This document shows, one piece after another, positions 8,517 through 16,863 of a DNA stretch of 64,000 nucleotides (positions within the stretch are counted from its first letter, which is position 1; every line of letters starts with the position of its first letter). The position numbers and the translations under genes are program-made. This DNA comes from Arthrobacter sp. B1I2 (GTDB lineage Bacteria; Actinomycetota; Actinomycetes; Actinomycetales; Micrococcaceae), in contig NZ_JAUSYC010000001.1 in the NCBI RefSeq assembly GCF_030816485.1, forward strand, positions 1,860,001 to 1,924,000. Reading direction: 5' to 3'. A model generated the notes under the pieces. The model was given only the letters and a program-made list of their open reading frames with translations. It did not search any database and had not been told where the DNA came from.

Positions 8517-9430
8517 CAACCACGGCAACCCCTACCCAGTCCACCCCGGACGCCAGCGCCCAGGCCTACGACCCGAAATCCGAATCTGTGGGGACCAAGC
8601 GGGCCAAGAGCGCCGTCTTCCACCTCGTGGCCCTCATCCTTACCGGCATCGTGCTCTACCCCGGCCTGTGGATGATCGCCTCGTCCTTCAAGCCCAACTC
8701 CGAGATCGGCGGCGGCAACACGTCGCTGTGGTCCAACAACTTCAGCTTCGACAACTTCGTCACGGCGATGGACGGGATCGGCGGGGTATCCACCCTGCAG
8801 TTCTTCACCAACTCACTGATCCTGGCCATCGGCGCCGTCGTGGGGACAGTCCTTTCGGCCAGCGTCTCTGCCTACGCCTTCGCCCGGATCAACTTCCCCG
8901 GCCGCAGTATCTTCTTCGGCATGATGATCGCCACGCTGCTGCTGCCCTTCCATGTGGTGATCATCCCGCAGTACATCGTGTTCCAGCAGCTGGGCCTGGT
9001 GGACACCTACGTCCCGTTGCTGATCGGCAAGTTCCTGGCCGCGGACGCGTTCTTCGTCTTCCTCATGGTCCAGTTCATGCGCGGCCTGCCAGCTGAGCTG
9101 GATGAGGCGGCAAGGATCGACGGGGCCGGACATGTCCGGATCTTCGGTTCCATCATGCTGCCGCTGATGAAGCCGGCCCTGATCTCCACCTCGATCTTCT
9201 CCTTCATCTGGAGCTGGAACGACTTCCTGGGCCCGCTGCTCTACCTGAACACCCCGGACAAGTACCCGCTGCCGCTGGCACTGCGGCTCTTCGTGGACCA
9301 GACGCAGTCCTCGGACTACGGCGCCATGATCGCGATGTCCGTCCTGGCCCTGCTGCCGGTGCTGATCTTCTTCCTGATCTTCCAGCGGTACATTGTTGAA
9401 GGCGTCTCCACCCAGGGCCTCAAGGGCTGA
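8513..9430 (+). CDS. Carbohydrate ABC transporter permease, MalG type
   Basis: A 305-residue second membrane subunit of the same importer, pairing with the MalF-type protein at 7563. About six helices follow a roughly 40-residue cytoplasmic leader. The EAA loop is ELDEAARIDGAG near residue 198. It overlaps its partner by 4 bases. Its C-terminal two-thirds closely matches the permease cut off at the left edge of the window, evidence that the two importers arose by duplication. The operon continues with the membrane protein at 9450. Confidence 0.94.
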   Translation: MTTTATPTQSTPDASAQAYDPKSESVGTKRAKSAVFHLVALILTGIVLYPGLWMIASSFKPNSEIGGGNTSLWSNNFSFDNFVTAMDGIGGVSTLQFFTNSLILAIGAVVGTVLSASVSAYAFARINFPGRSIFFGMMIATLLLPFHVVIIPQYIVFQQLGLVDTYVPLLIGKFLAADAFFVFLMVQFMRGLPAELDEAARIDGAGHVRIFGSIMLPLMKPALISTSIFSFIWSWNDFLGPLLYLNTPDKYPLPLALRLFVDQTQSSDYGAMIAMSVLALLPVLIFFLIFQRYIVEGVSTQGLKG

Positions 9431-9449
9431 CGGAAAGGCGAGACAGAAA

Positions 9450-10082
9450 ATGAGCGTCATGGGCAGCACCACACCCGCATCCGGCCACGAGCCCATTCCG
9501 GTGAACCGGTTCGCCCTGTTCTCCGAAACCCTCCTGGCAGGGGTGCTGGTGCTGGTGCTGTCCATCCCGCTTGTCACCATCCCCGCCGCCTACGCGGCCG
9601 GGACCGCCCACCTCGAGCGGCACCTGAACGGCAAGGATGATTCCGTCCGCGGCCTCTGGGGCCTGTTCAAGGCTGCCCTGCCGGGCAGTTGGAAACTTGG
9701 GATCACCACTGCGGCAGCCGCCGTCGTCATTGTCCTCAACCTTTTGCTTGCATGGGTGGGGCAGCTTCCGGGCCGCGGCGTGGTGCTGCCAGCCACCCTG
9801 CTCCTCGGCGCCGGCGCTGCCGTCCTGCTGCTCCGCACGGCGTCCTTATGGTCGGACTTTTCCGGCTCAGCCACCACGGGGAAGGACGCCTGGCGCCAGG
9901 CGTTCGACGCCGGCCAGACGGTATCCCTGCGTGACTGGACGGGGTCCCTGCTGCTCGCTTCCGCCCTGTTTTGCGCCGTGGTGTTCGTCTGGATGCTTGC
10001 CGCGCTCTTCGTAGTGGTTCCCGGCACCCTGATCCTGGCCGCGGCCGCGGTGAAACTGCGATCCAACCGCCGCCGGCACTGA
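9450..10082 (+). CDS. DUF624/YesL-like membrane protein
   Basis: A 210-residue membrane protein with about five hydrophobic segments. ATG at 9450 has GGAAAGG about 11 bases upstream. It resembles YesL/DUF624 proteins, which accompany sugar importers in Gram-positive bacteria and whose role is not known; the likeness is in size, topology and the early IPLVTIPAAYAAG segment. The clearer YesL homologue at 16066 belongs to the second importer in this window. It lies 19 bases after the permease and 2 bases before the MFS gene, so it is probably cotranscribed. Family assignment is by pattern only. Confidence 0.6.
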   Translation: MSVMGSTTPASGHEPIPVNRFALFSETLLAGVLVLVLSIPLVTIPAAYAAGTAHLERHLNGKDDSVRGLWGLFKAALPGSWKLGITTAAAAVVIVLNLLLAWVGQLPGRGVVLPATLLLGAGAAVLLLRTASLWSDFSGSATTGKDAWRQAFDAGQTVSLRDWTGSLLLASALFCAVVFVWMLAALFVVVPGTLILAAAAVKLRSNRRRH

Positions 10083-10084
10083 CG

Positions 10085-11359
10085 GTGCCCTCCCGCCGCA
10101 CCCGTTCCGCACCGGCGGCGGCCCTTCCGCACCTCAGCCAGCCCCGCTGGTACCACCCTCTAAAGCAGCACAACTACCGGCTGTTCCTGGCCATGCAGTT
10201 GGCCGGAAGCCTTGGCGTGTGGATGCAGCGCCTGGCCCAGGACTGGCTGGTGCTGCAGCTGACCGGAAGCCCTGCCGCGGTGGGGGCCGCCGTCGCCCTG
10301 CAATTCCTGCCCATGCTGGTGGTGGGGCCGCTCGCGGGCCTGGTGGTGGATATCTTCCCTAAGCGCCGGATCATGATGGTGTGCCAGTCCGTTATCGTGC
10401 TGCTCGGCCTGGGGCTGGCGGCGTGGGCCGCAAGCGGCACCATCACTGTGGCGGTCGTTTACGCGAGCTGCATTGCCCTGGGTATCACCGCAGCGGTGGA
10501 CCAGCCCACCCGGCAGGTCTTCGTCAACGAGGTGGTGGGCGACGCCGCCCTGCGTCCCGCCATCGGACTGAACAATGCGCTGTCCCAACTTGGCGCCATG
10601 GCCGGACCTGCACTAAGCGGGGTCCTTATTGCCCAGGCCGGACCGGCAGCCGCCTTCGCCTCAAACGCGCTGATCGGCGTGGTGGTGCTGGGCTTGATTG
10701 CCGCCATTCGCAACCATGAGCTGCACCCCAGTACTCCGGCCGCGCGGGGGCGCGGGCAGGTGCTCGCTGGTTTCCGGTATGTCCGGGAACGGCCGCGGCT
10801 GCTCCTCGTCATCCTGCTGGCGGGCCTGCTGGGAGCCTTTGGCATGAACGGTCCCGTGGTCCTTGCCGCCTTCGCCGAGCGGGTGTGGCACAACGGCGTG
10901 GAGGGCTTTGGCCTGTTCAATACCGTGAGCGCCGTCGGTGCCCTGGCCGGGGCACTCCTGGCTGCCCGGCTGGGGAACATGGGCCGCAGGGGCATCGTGG
11001 CTGCGGCGGGTCTCTTCGGGCTGTTCCAGTTGGTGGCCGCCCTCATGCCCACCCTGCTGCTGTTCGTCGCCATGCTGGTGGTGGTGGGCATGATGACGCT
11101 GTTGTTCCTGACCAGCGCCGCCACCGCCGTCCAGCTTGAGGCGGGGCCAGCCATCCGCGGCCGCGTCATGGCCCTGTACCTTCCGCTCCTGCTGGGTGGC
11201 CATGCGTGCGGCGGCCTCCTGGCGGGCTGGCTGACCGAACAGTTCGGCGTCCGCGCCGGCCTGGTAGTCACCGGCGGCCTGGGCATGCTCTCCGCGGTTG
11301 TGGTGGGCCTGCTGCTGTGGTGGCACAGGCGGCGCCAGCGGTTCGCTACGCGGGGGTGA
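10085..11359 (+). CDS. MFS transporter (drug/sugar efflux type, MFS_3-like)
   Basis: A 424-residue major facilitator with about twelve helices. GTG at 10085 lies 2 bases after the preceding stop, which suggests translational coupling; the family-typical YRLFLAMQLAG starts 30-odd residues later. The loop between helices 2 and 3 has VVDIFPKRRIMM, a variant of the MFS A-motif. Members are proton-driven exporters, often loosely annotated as arabinose efflux permeases, but the substrate is unknown. The end overlaps the convergent rhamnosidase gene by 14 bases. Its place at the tail of a sugar importer operon may mean export of a metabolic by-product, which is inference. Confidence 0.85.
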   Translation: MPSRRTRSAPAAALPHLSQPRWYHPLKQHNYRLFLAMQLAGSLGVWMQRLAQDWLVLQLTGSPAAVGAAVALQFLPMLVVGPLAGLVVDIFPKRRIMMVCQSVIVLLGLGLAAWAASGTITVAVVYASCIALGITAAVDQPTRQVFVNEVVGDAALRPAIGLNNALSQLGAMAGPALSGVLIAQAGPAAAFASNALIGVVVLGLIAAIRNHELHPSTPAARGRGQVLAGFRYVRERPRLLLVILLAGLLGAFGMNGPVVLAAFAERVWHNGVEGFGLFNTVSAVGALAGALLAARLGNMGRRGIVAAAGLFGLFQLVAALMPTLLLFVAMLVVVGMMTLLFLTSAATAVQLEAGPAIRGRVMALYLPLLLGGHACGGLLAGWLTEQFGVRAGLVVTGGLGMLSAVVVGLLLWWHRRRQRFATRG

Positions 11360-14300
11360 ACGACCAGGTTCCGGTGTGCACCCGGAAGCCGCGCGTGGCC
11401 GGGTGGGCTTCATCGTGGCCATTAGCAACGGACAGCACGACGGCGGCATCTGCACCGGGCCCCTTGACCCCGTAAGTGCCGGCGGGCAGCCGGACGGTGG
11501 CCGTGGTTCCGGGCGGAACGCTGCACTCCAGTTCCACCTGCCCGCCGCTCCGGCGCCAGCTGGCGTGCACATACCCGTTGCCCACCGGAACACTGCCGCG
11601 GGCATATTCCAGTCGGCAGAGGGGCGGTTCGATCAGCACCTGGTCACCGCCGGGAGCGCTGTAGCGGACGCCGAGCAGGTATTCCAGGATCTCCTTGAGC
11701 ACGGAAGCGGACCAGGCATGGGACTGGCTGTAGTCGCTGCCGTCCGCGAGGTCCCACGCCTCCCAGGTAAAGGTGGCCCCGTGGTCCAGGAGCCGCGCCC
11801 ACCCCGGCTGCTCCTTGTTCGTGAGCAGATCAAGCACCGCGTCCGTCATCCCCTGGGTCAACAATGCCCGGACCAGCCGGTGGACCGTCATGGGCCCCTG
11901 GCGCATTCCCATTCCGGCAATCCGGGCGGCATCAGCGGCAGCGTACGCAGGCCCGGTAATGCCCAGGGACAACGGGAAAGACGTTGCATGCTGGGAAGCG
12001 TGGGCGCTCGGTGTCCCGTCTGCGTACAGCCCGTCCACCATGACTCCGTCCACGCGCAAACGCGTACGAATGGCATCGGCGAGCATGCGGGCCGCGGCGG
12101 CGTACCGGATTGCCGCGTCCTCATCACCTGCCGCGCTGCAGAGCCGGGCCGTTGACAGCAGTGCCGAGTAGGCCTGGACGTTGACGGTGGTTTTGGCAGC
12201 GCACTCCATGTCGTAGCCGAACCGGCCGGGTGCGGGCCAGTCCACGATGCCGTGCAGGTAGGGCCCGGAGCCCCCGCCCAGCCTGGTGACCAGTCCCGCC
12301 GTCGGACCTTCCGCGGAAACGTACCGCAGGGCGTAGTCGGCCGTGTTGCACAAGTGGGGCAGCAGCTCCCGGACCAGGGCAAGATCGCCCGTACGCAGGT
12401 GGTACTCCTCCGCCCATTCCGGGAGCATCAGGGAAAAATCCGGGATGTCCCGTTTACCGTCCCCATTGGGGTACACGGCGTTGTAACGGCCCTTGTCCGC
12501 GCCGGAGGTCCAGTAGCGGCGGGCGGACCAGGCGAACTCCCGCAGCGCCTGCGCCGTGCAGGCGTGTTCGCCGAAGAGCGCCATGGTGGCGTAGGAGATG
12601 TTCGCGGCGTCGGCCAGGAACTGGCCCTTTTCCCTGGTGGGCGTGTCCACGAACTGCTCCTGGACGCCATACAGCGCCGAGTCGCGGAGCAGCCAGAATA
12701 CGGCGTCCAGCGTGGGGTCCGAGCTGCTGAAACTGCCCTCGCCGGGGTGGCTGCCGTGCACGGTGACGGCGCCAACGCGGGAGACTTCCGCGGCATCAAC
12801 GCCTGGAAGCTCGAGGTAGCGGAAACCCAGATGCACCGTGGCCCGGTGCTGCTGCGGACCGGAGGCCTGGGTGTAGGGGAAGGACATGTCGGTGTTCTGG
12901 CTGGCGGTCTTCCCGGCGTCAACCCTGCCATCGGACCGGAGGACATAACCGGCCCGGAGCATCACGGTGCGCCCGGGGACGCCGTCCAGGAAGTCAACCT
13001 CGGGCCGTGCGGGGATGACCTGGCCGAAGTCCGCAACCATCGTGCCGTCGTCGGCGGACAGGAACTGCTGCGGGGCCATGAACTCCCCGGCAAGGAAGGT
13101 CCGGCGGGGGTGCAGCCGGGGAAAGTCCGACGACGGGTGGTGGCCGGAGCTGATGGCGGCAGGAAGGTCAGCGGCAGCGTCCAGGGACGCCGCGGCATAG
13201 CCGTCCAGGTGCTCGACGGGATCGCCCTCGTCGTTGCGGTAGCCCGACTGGCGGTACGGCGCCTCACCCGCGGACCAGCCCGGACCCGAGGCAAGAAGAT
13301 GCCGGCGCCCGTCGTCGTAGTCCACTGTGAGCCGGACCAGGAGGCCTGGGACGCCTGCAGCGCGGCCCTGGCCCGGACCGTACCAGTGGAGCAGCGCCGT
13401 CACTGGCACGGGCGTGCCCGCGGGGTGTGCTGCGAGCAGGCCGGTGACGTCGGCGGCGTCGTAGTAGCCCTCGCCCGGGTAGCCGAACGAGGTGGTGCTC
13501 AGGCAGTCCGTCCCTGCCACGGACAACTGGGCGTGGTGGTTGGCCGCCACGTACAGCCGGGCCCGCCGGACGGCTCCCGTGAGCTGGACTGTGGTCCGGA
13601 ACAGGGTCCACTCATCCGGCTGGCGGTGTCCTGTGGTGCGGGGCCAATCCGCCAGGCACGCGAGGGCGTGGTCATCGCCCGCATCGAAACGGTGGTCGAG
13701 CAGGACAGCTTCGGTCCGGCCGGGAGCGGCACCAGTGATGCGGAGCCACGCATACTCCGCCTGGCTCCGCGGACCCTGGTGCAGAGCGAGCCTGCCGCCG
13801 GCCTGCGCAGCTGCCGGTTCGTCAACTGCCAGCAGTTCTGTTCCGTCCACCTCCACGCGGATGGTCAGCCCGTCGTCGCTGACAGCGAGGTTCCGCCAGG
13901 TACCCGGTGCCGTGACCTCGGCCCGGGCACTCGCCAATACCGCCGTCTCCGGAGCCGCGGGGGAGGGGATCTCCCATTCCGGGGCGCTGCGGAGCACAAG
14001 GTCTCCGTCCGCGCCCAGCTCCAGCAGCAGCCCGGTTCCCGCACCGCTGCTGCGCAGGAGCAGGCCGGCCCGGCCCATCACGGGGCGGAGCCGGGTTTCG
14101 AGCCGGAAGCTGCGCAGAACGGGGCAGGGAACAGGCAGGAAGGGGGAACCGGCTACGCGGAGTGCGTGGCCGAGGATTTCCAGCGGGGCGCGTCCGCCCG
14201 GGGCGCGGCTGATCCACTCGGACTGCCACGAGCCGTCCGAAAGACCCGTGCTGAAAGGCTCCGGAGATGACCAGGCGCCTGTAGTGCCGGCTGCGTCACG

Positions 14301-14624
14301 GATGCGGACGCGCCAGGCGTAGTCAGAGTCGTCGTCGAGCGCCGGGCCGCCGTAGGGAACGCCGCGCTGGCGAGAGGACGCCACCGGTCCCGAGCTCCAC
14401 CTGACGGCCCCTTGGCTGTCCTGAACCTCAAGCTCGTAGCCGGTTTGCCGCGCCAGCGCCCGATCACCGCCGTCGTCCTGCCCCAGCTGCCAGCTGAACC
14501 CGGGGGAGGAGGCCGCTGTCAGGCACGGTGCAAGCCCGTCCGTCAGGAGGTTGGTCGCATGGAGTTGACCCGCACCCGCGGAAAGAGTGGTGGTCCCGGG
14601 AACCGCTGGTTCGTGACGTCCCAT
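11346..14624 (-). CDS. Alpha-L-rhamnosidase, glycoside hydrolase family 78
   Basis: A 1092-residue enzyme that removes alpha-L-rhamnose from glycans or glycosides. Domain order fits large GH78 proteins: an N-terminal fibronectin-like region (YELEVQDSQG), carbohydrate-binding beta domains, the helical (alpha/alpha)6 catalytic domain and a C-terminal beta domain. The catalytic region shows DTPTREKGQFLADAAN, with the likely acid Glu, and WEAWDLADG, with the likely base Glu. ATG at 14624 overlaps the stop of the upstream oxidoreductase gene (ATGA), so a longer frame to 14774 is rejected. There is no signal peptide; it should act on imported rhamnosides and feed the rhamnose pathway at 24-29 kb. 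Its stop overlaps that of the convergent MFS gene. Confidence 0.92.
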   Translation of the reverse strand: MGRHEPAVPGTTTLSAGAGQLHATNLLTDGLAPCLTAASSPGFSWQLGQDDGGDRALARQTGYELEVQDSQGAVRWSSGPVASSRQRGVPYGGPALDDDSDYAWRVRIRDAAGTTGAWSSPEPFSTGLSDGSWQSEWISRAPGGRAPLEILGHALRVAGSPFLPVPCPVLRSFRLETRLRPVMGRAGLLLRSSGAGTGLLLELGADGDLVLRSAPEWEIPSPAAPETAVLASARAEVTAPGTWRNLAVSDDGLTIRVEVDGTELLAVDEPAAAQAGGRLALHQGPRSQAEYAWLRITGAAPGRTEAVLLDHRFDAGDDHALACLADWPRTTGHRQPDEWTLFRTTVQLTGAVRRARLYVAANHHAQLSVAGTDCLSTTSFGYPGEGYYDAADVTGLLAAHPAGTPVPVTALLHWYGPGQGRAAGVPGLLVRLTVDYDDGRRHLLASGPGWSAGEAPYRQSGYRNDEGDPVEHLDGYAAASLDAAADLPAAISSGHHPSSDFPRLHPRRTFLAGEFMAPQQFLSADDGTMVADFGQVIPARPEVDFLDGVPGRTVMLRAGYVLRSDGRVDAGKTASQNTDMSFPYTQASGPQQHRATVHLGFRYLELPGVDAAEVSRVGAVTVHGSHPGEGSFSSSDPTLDAVFWLLRDSALYGVQEQFVDTPTREKGQFLADAANISYATMALFGEHACTAQALREFAWSARRYWTSGADKGRYNAVYPNGDGKRDIPDFSLMLPEWAEEYHLRTGDLALVRELLPHLCNTADYALRYVSAEGPTAGLVTRLGGGSGPYLHGIVDWPAPGRFGYDMECAAKTTVNVQAYSALLSTARLCSAAGDEDAAIRYAAAARMLADAIRTRLRVDGVMVDGLYADGTPSAHASQHATSFPLSLGITGPAYAAADAARIAGMGMRQGPMTVHRLVRALLTQGMTDAVLDLLTNKEQPGWARLLDHGATFTWEAWDLADGSDYSQSHAWSASVLKEILEYLLGVRYSAPGGDQVLIEPPLCRLEYARGSVPVGNGYVHASWRRSGGQVELECSVPPGTTATVRLPAGTYGVKGPGADAAVVLSVANGHDEAHPATRGFRVHTGTWSFTPA

Positions 14625-15829
14625 CAGGAGGCGGGAAGCTCGAAGACAGCCGGGACGGACGCGGCCCAGGGCAGGCCCAGTTCGCTGAACGTGGCATGCT
14701 GCCGGCCCGCGCGTTCCAGGGCGTCCTCGATGCCCACCACCACGGCGTGGGCTGCATCGCCGTCGCCTTCCCACCTGACGTGCGCGGGATCGATGGGGGC
14801 AGGGAGCGGTGCTGTGCGGACTGCTTCCAGGACCAGCATGAAGGCTCCGCTGTCCACGAGGCTGCTGATGAGCGGGGTGCCGTTGGCGCGGTGGGCCAGG
14901 AGATTCTCCGTCAGGTCGTCCCGGCCGTAGGTTTGCTCGCTGCGGCCGGCCGCCGTCTCGATGGTGAGCCGGTCCTGGGTGTAGTGGAACACCGCGGTAC
15001 CGGCCGAGCCCTGGAGGGTGACATACGGCTCAACGGACTCCGAGGCGCAGATGGTCAGGGCGCAGGTGATGGGCAGCCCTGCCGCGGTGCGGATCCGGAT
15101 CACCGAAGTGTCATCCGATTCGATGTCGTTGGCCCGGTAGAGCTCCGTCTCCACGGACGCAATGTCCGCGGTGGTGCGCGCGCCGGCAATCCGCAGTGCG
15201 GTTGCCACGGCGTGCGCCAGCGGGTTGGTGGCCACCCCATCCACCACGTCAACGCCATTGATGCTTCGTTTCCCGGCCCAGCGGGAGCGCTTGTAGTAGG
15301 CCCTGTCCCGGACCCAGCGGCCGGTGGCGGTGATGCCTTCCAGCGTTCCGATAGTTCCGGCGGCAATCAAGTCCTCAATGGCCTTCAACGCATGCGAGCC
15401 GAGGCTTTGGAAGCCGATCTGCACACTGTGGCCGGACGTGGATGCCGCCCCGCAGAGCCGGTTGAAGTCCGCCAGGGACGCCACGGGAGGTTTTTCCAGG
15501 TACAGCTCCGCGTCCGTGGCGAGGGCGGCCAGCGCCAGCGGGGCATGGGTCTGGATGGGGGTGGCCACAATGATCAGGTCCAGGTCACGCGTCGCCCCAA
15601 GGAGGTCATCGAGCCCCGGGAAGACAGCGGCCGGCGGCGGGACGGCGCCGGGTGCCGGCGGCTGGGGGTCGGCCACGGCAACAAGTTCGGTTGCGCCCGC
15701 CGCCTGGAGGCGCTCGAGGTTCCGCAGGTGGTGGGTGCCAAAGCCGTGCACTCCAACCAGCGCAACCCGTGCCGCTGCCCTGGTGGCTGTACCGGCGTCG
15801 CTGCCGGCGGCCTCCGTTGCCGTTCCCAT
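14624..15829 (-). CDS. Gfo/Idh/MocA family NAD(P)-dependent oxidoreductase
   Basis: A 401-residue protein with an N-terminal Rossmann fold (VALVGVHGFGTHHLRNLE) and the signature YLEKPPVASL, whose EKP is the family hallmark lysine. The C-terminal domain is the usual alpha/beta fold. The ATG at 15829 has GGAG 5 bases upstream. It is translationally coupled to the rhamnosidase gene by a 4-base overlap. Family members oxidise or reduce sugars, sugar acids or inositols using NAD(P); the actual substrate is unknown. Coupling to GH78 suggests a rhamnosylated or galacturonate-type product. LacI-type operators lie in the divergent promoter upstream. Confidence 0.9.
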   Translation of the reverse strand: MGTATEAAGSDAGTATRAAARVALVGVHGFGTHHLRNLERLQAAGATELVAVADPQPPAPGAVPPPAAVFPGLDDLLGATRDLDLIIVATPIQTHAPLALAALATDAELYLEKPPVASLADFNRLCGAASTSGHSVQIGFQSLGSHALKAIEDLIAAGTIGTLEGITATGRWVRDRAYYKRSRWAGKRSINGVDVVDGVATNPLAHAVATALRIAGARTTADIASVETELYRANDIESDDTSVIRIRTAAGLPITCALTICASESVEPYVTLQGSAGTAVFHYTQDRLTIETAAGRSEQTYGRDDLTENLLAHRANGTPLISSLVDSGAFMLVLEAVRTAPLPAPIDPAHVRWEGDGDAAHAVVVGIEDALERAGRQHATFSELGLPWAASVPAVFELPAS

Positions 15830-15878
15830 GGTTCTCCTTCTGCCCGGCGGTCACCAGCGTCGTGGGCGCCTACATCCA

Positions 15879-15891
15879 GCAAGCGCTTTCC
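15879..15891. promoter_or_regulatory. LacI-type operator upstream of the oxidoreductase/rhamnosidase operon
   Basis: GCAAGCGCTTTCC is an imperfect palindrome of the GAAAGCGCTTTC class, about 50 bases before the oxidoreductase start. GGAACGCTTTCC at 16012-16023, before the divergent gene, is another of this class. Confidence 0.45.
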
Positions 15892-15932
15892 ACCGTTCAG
15901 TGTGCGCCATGAGGGCGCGTCCCGTCCAGCTA

Positions 15933-15944
15933 TGTAACGATTCA
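15933..15944. promoter_or_regulatory. Candidate RhaR-type operator (TGTAACGATTCA)
   Basis: TGTAACGATTCA matches TGAAACGATTCA at 24176 in 11 of 12 bases. It lies in the divergent region between the oxidoreductase/rhamnosidase operon and the YesL-like gene and could control both. Confidence 0.55.
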
Positions 15945-16011
15945 AAATTTAGCTTGACCCTGGCGCTGCGCGGGGTCTACATTTTCGAGAAACCGATTAC
16001 CAGCGTGATGC

Positions 16012-16023
16012 GGAACGCTTTCC
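16012..16023. promoter_or_regulatory. LacI-type operator before yesL-like gene
   Basis: GGAACGCTTTCC lies 43 bases before the start at 16066. GAAACCGATTAC at 15989-16000 is a further weak match to LacI-type sites. Confidence 0.35.
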
Positions 16024-16065
16024 GCTTCGCCTCTGCAACGATGGAGAACAGAAGGGAGCCGTGCC

Positions 16066-16734
16066 ATGCTGTCCGGAACCTTCAGTGCCCGCGCCTACTC
16101 GTTTTTTGACACGCTCGTGTGGGTGGCGGGCCTGAACCTGATGTGGATCGCTTTTACCGTGCTGGGTCTCGGAGTGTTTGGTGCAGGGCCCGCAACCGCA
16201 GCCGCGCAGATCGCGGTGCGCAAGCGGTCCGGTGGTGACGCAGCCCCGCTGCTGCGCGGCTTCGCCTCCGCGTATTTCCGGAACTTCTTCAGGGCGAACA
16301 TCCTCTCGCTTCCGGTCCTGGCCGTCGCGGCGGCACTTGTCCTGAACTGGAACTACTTTTCCCGCAGTGGTGGGCTCTTCGCTCAATTCATGGCGGCCGC
16401 TATTTTCGTTGCCGCGATCTTCCTGGCCGGTGCTGCCTGCTACGTGTTCCCCATGTATGCCCGGTATGAGCTGTCGCTGCCGCAGTACCTGCTGATGTCG
16501 TCCCGGTTTGCCGTACGGCACCTGGCCGGGACGGTCATCCTGCTCTTTGTCTCCGCCGCAGTGGTGTATGCCAGCACCGCCCTCCCTGGCCTGATCCCGT
16601 TCTTCAGCATCGGGGCCTGGCTGTTCCTTACCGGATGGCTCTGCGACCGATTTTTCGCCGCAAATGATGACTCCGTGGCCGCGGCGGCGGAATCCGCCGG
16701 ACGCTCCGCCTTCCAGGGAGCTTCCACCGCCTGA
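16066..16734 (+). CDS. yesL: YesL-like membrane protein (DUF624)
   Basis: A 222-residue membrane protein with about five hydrophobic segments; the start ATG has AAGGGAG 11 bases upstream. The segment MWIAFTVLGLGVFGAGPATAA matches the conserved start of YesL/DUF624 proteins, in which a Gly-Pro motif follows the first helix. The family's biochemical role is not known; its genes sit beside LplA/LplB/YtcP-type importers, exactly as here (importer at 16864-20243). It is divergent from the oxidoreductase/rhamnosidase operon and probably shares its regulation through the operators between them. A second, weaker relative is at 9450. Confidence 0.82.
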   Translation: MLSGTFSARAYSFFDTLVWVAGLNLMWIAFTVLGLGVFGAGPATAAAQIAVRKRSGGDAAPLLRGFASAYFRNFFRANILSLPVLAVAAALVLNWNYFSRSGGLFAQFMAAAIFVAAIFLAGAACYVFPMYARYELSLPQYLLMSSRFAVRHLAGTVILLFVSAAVVYASTALPGLIPFFSIGAWLFLTGWLCDRFFAANDDSVAAAAESAGRSAFQGASTA

Positions 16735-16796
16735 CCTCCGTCCCGGCACCCTGGTGCTTGTCCTGGTGCCGCCCCGGCCCTGTCCGGGCTATCAAA

Positions 16797-16808
16797 TGAA
16801 ACGTATCA
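16797..16808. promoter_or_regulatory. Candidate RhaR-type operator before the LplA-type importer
   Basis: TGAAACGTATCA matches TGAAACGATTCA at 24176 in 10 of 12 bases and is nearly palindromic. It lies 56 bases before the binding-protein start. A GGCACC...GGTGCC inverted repeat at about 16745-16770 precedes it and may end the yesL transcript. Confidence 0.5.
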
Positions 16809-16863
16809 ATAGTGTGGGCGAGACCAGCCCCAAAGAACCCCAACGAAGTGGAAAAGGAAAATA

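Noticed and set aside
12252..14270. 672-codon open frame on the plus strand
   Set aside because: Shadow of the GH78 rhamnosidase gene, whose catalytic motifs are clear.
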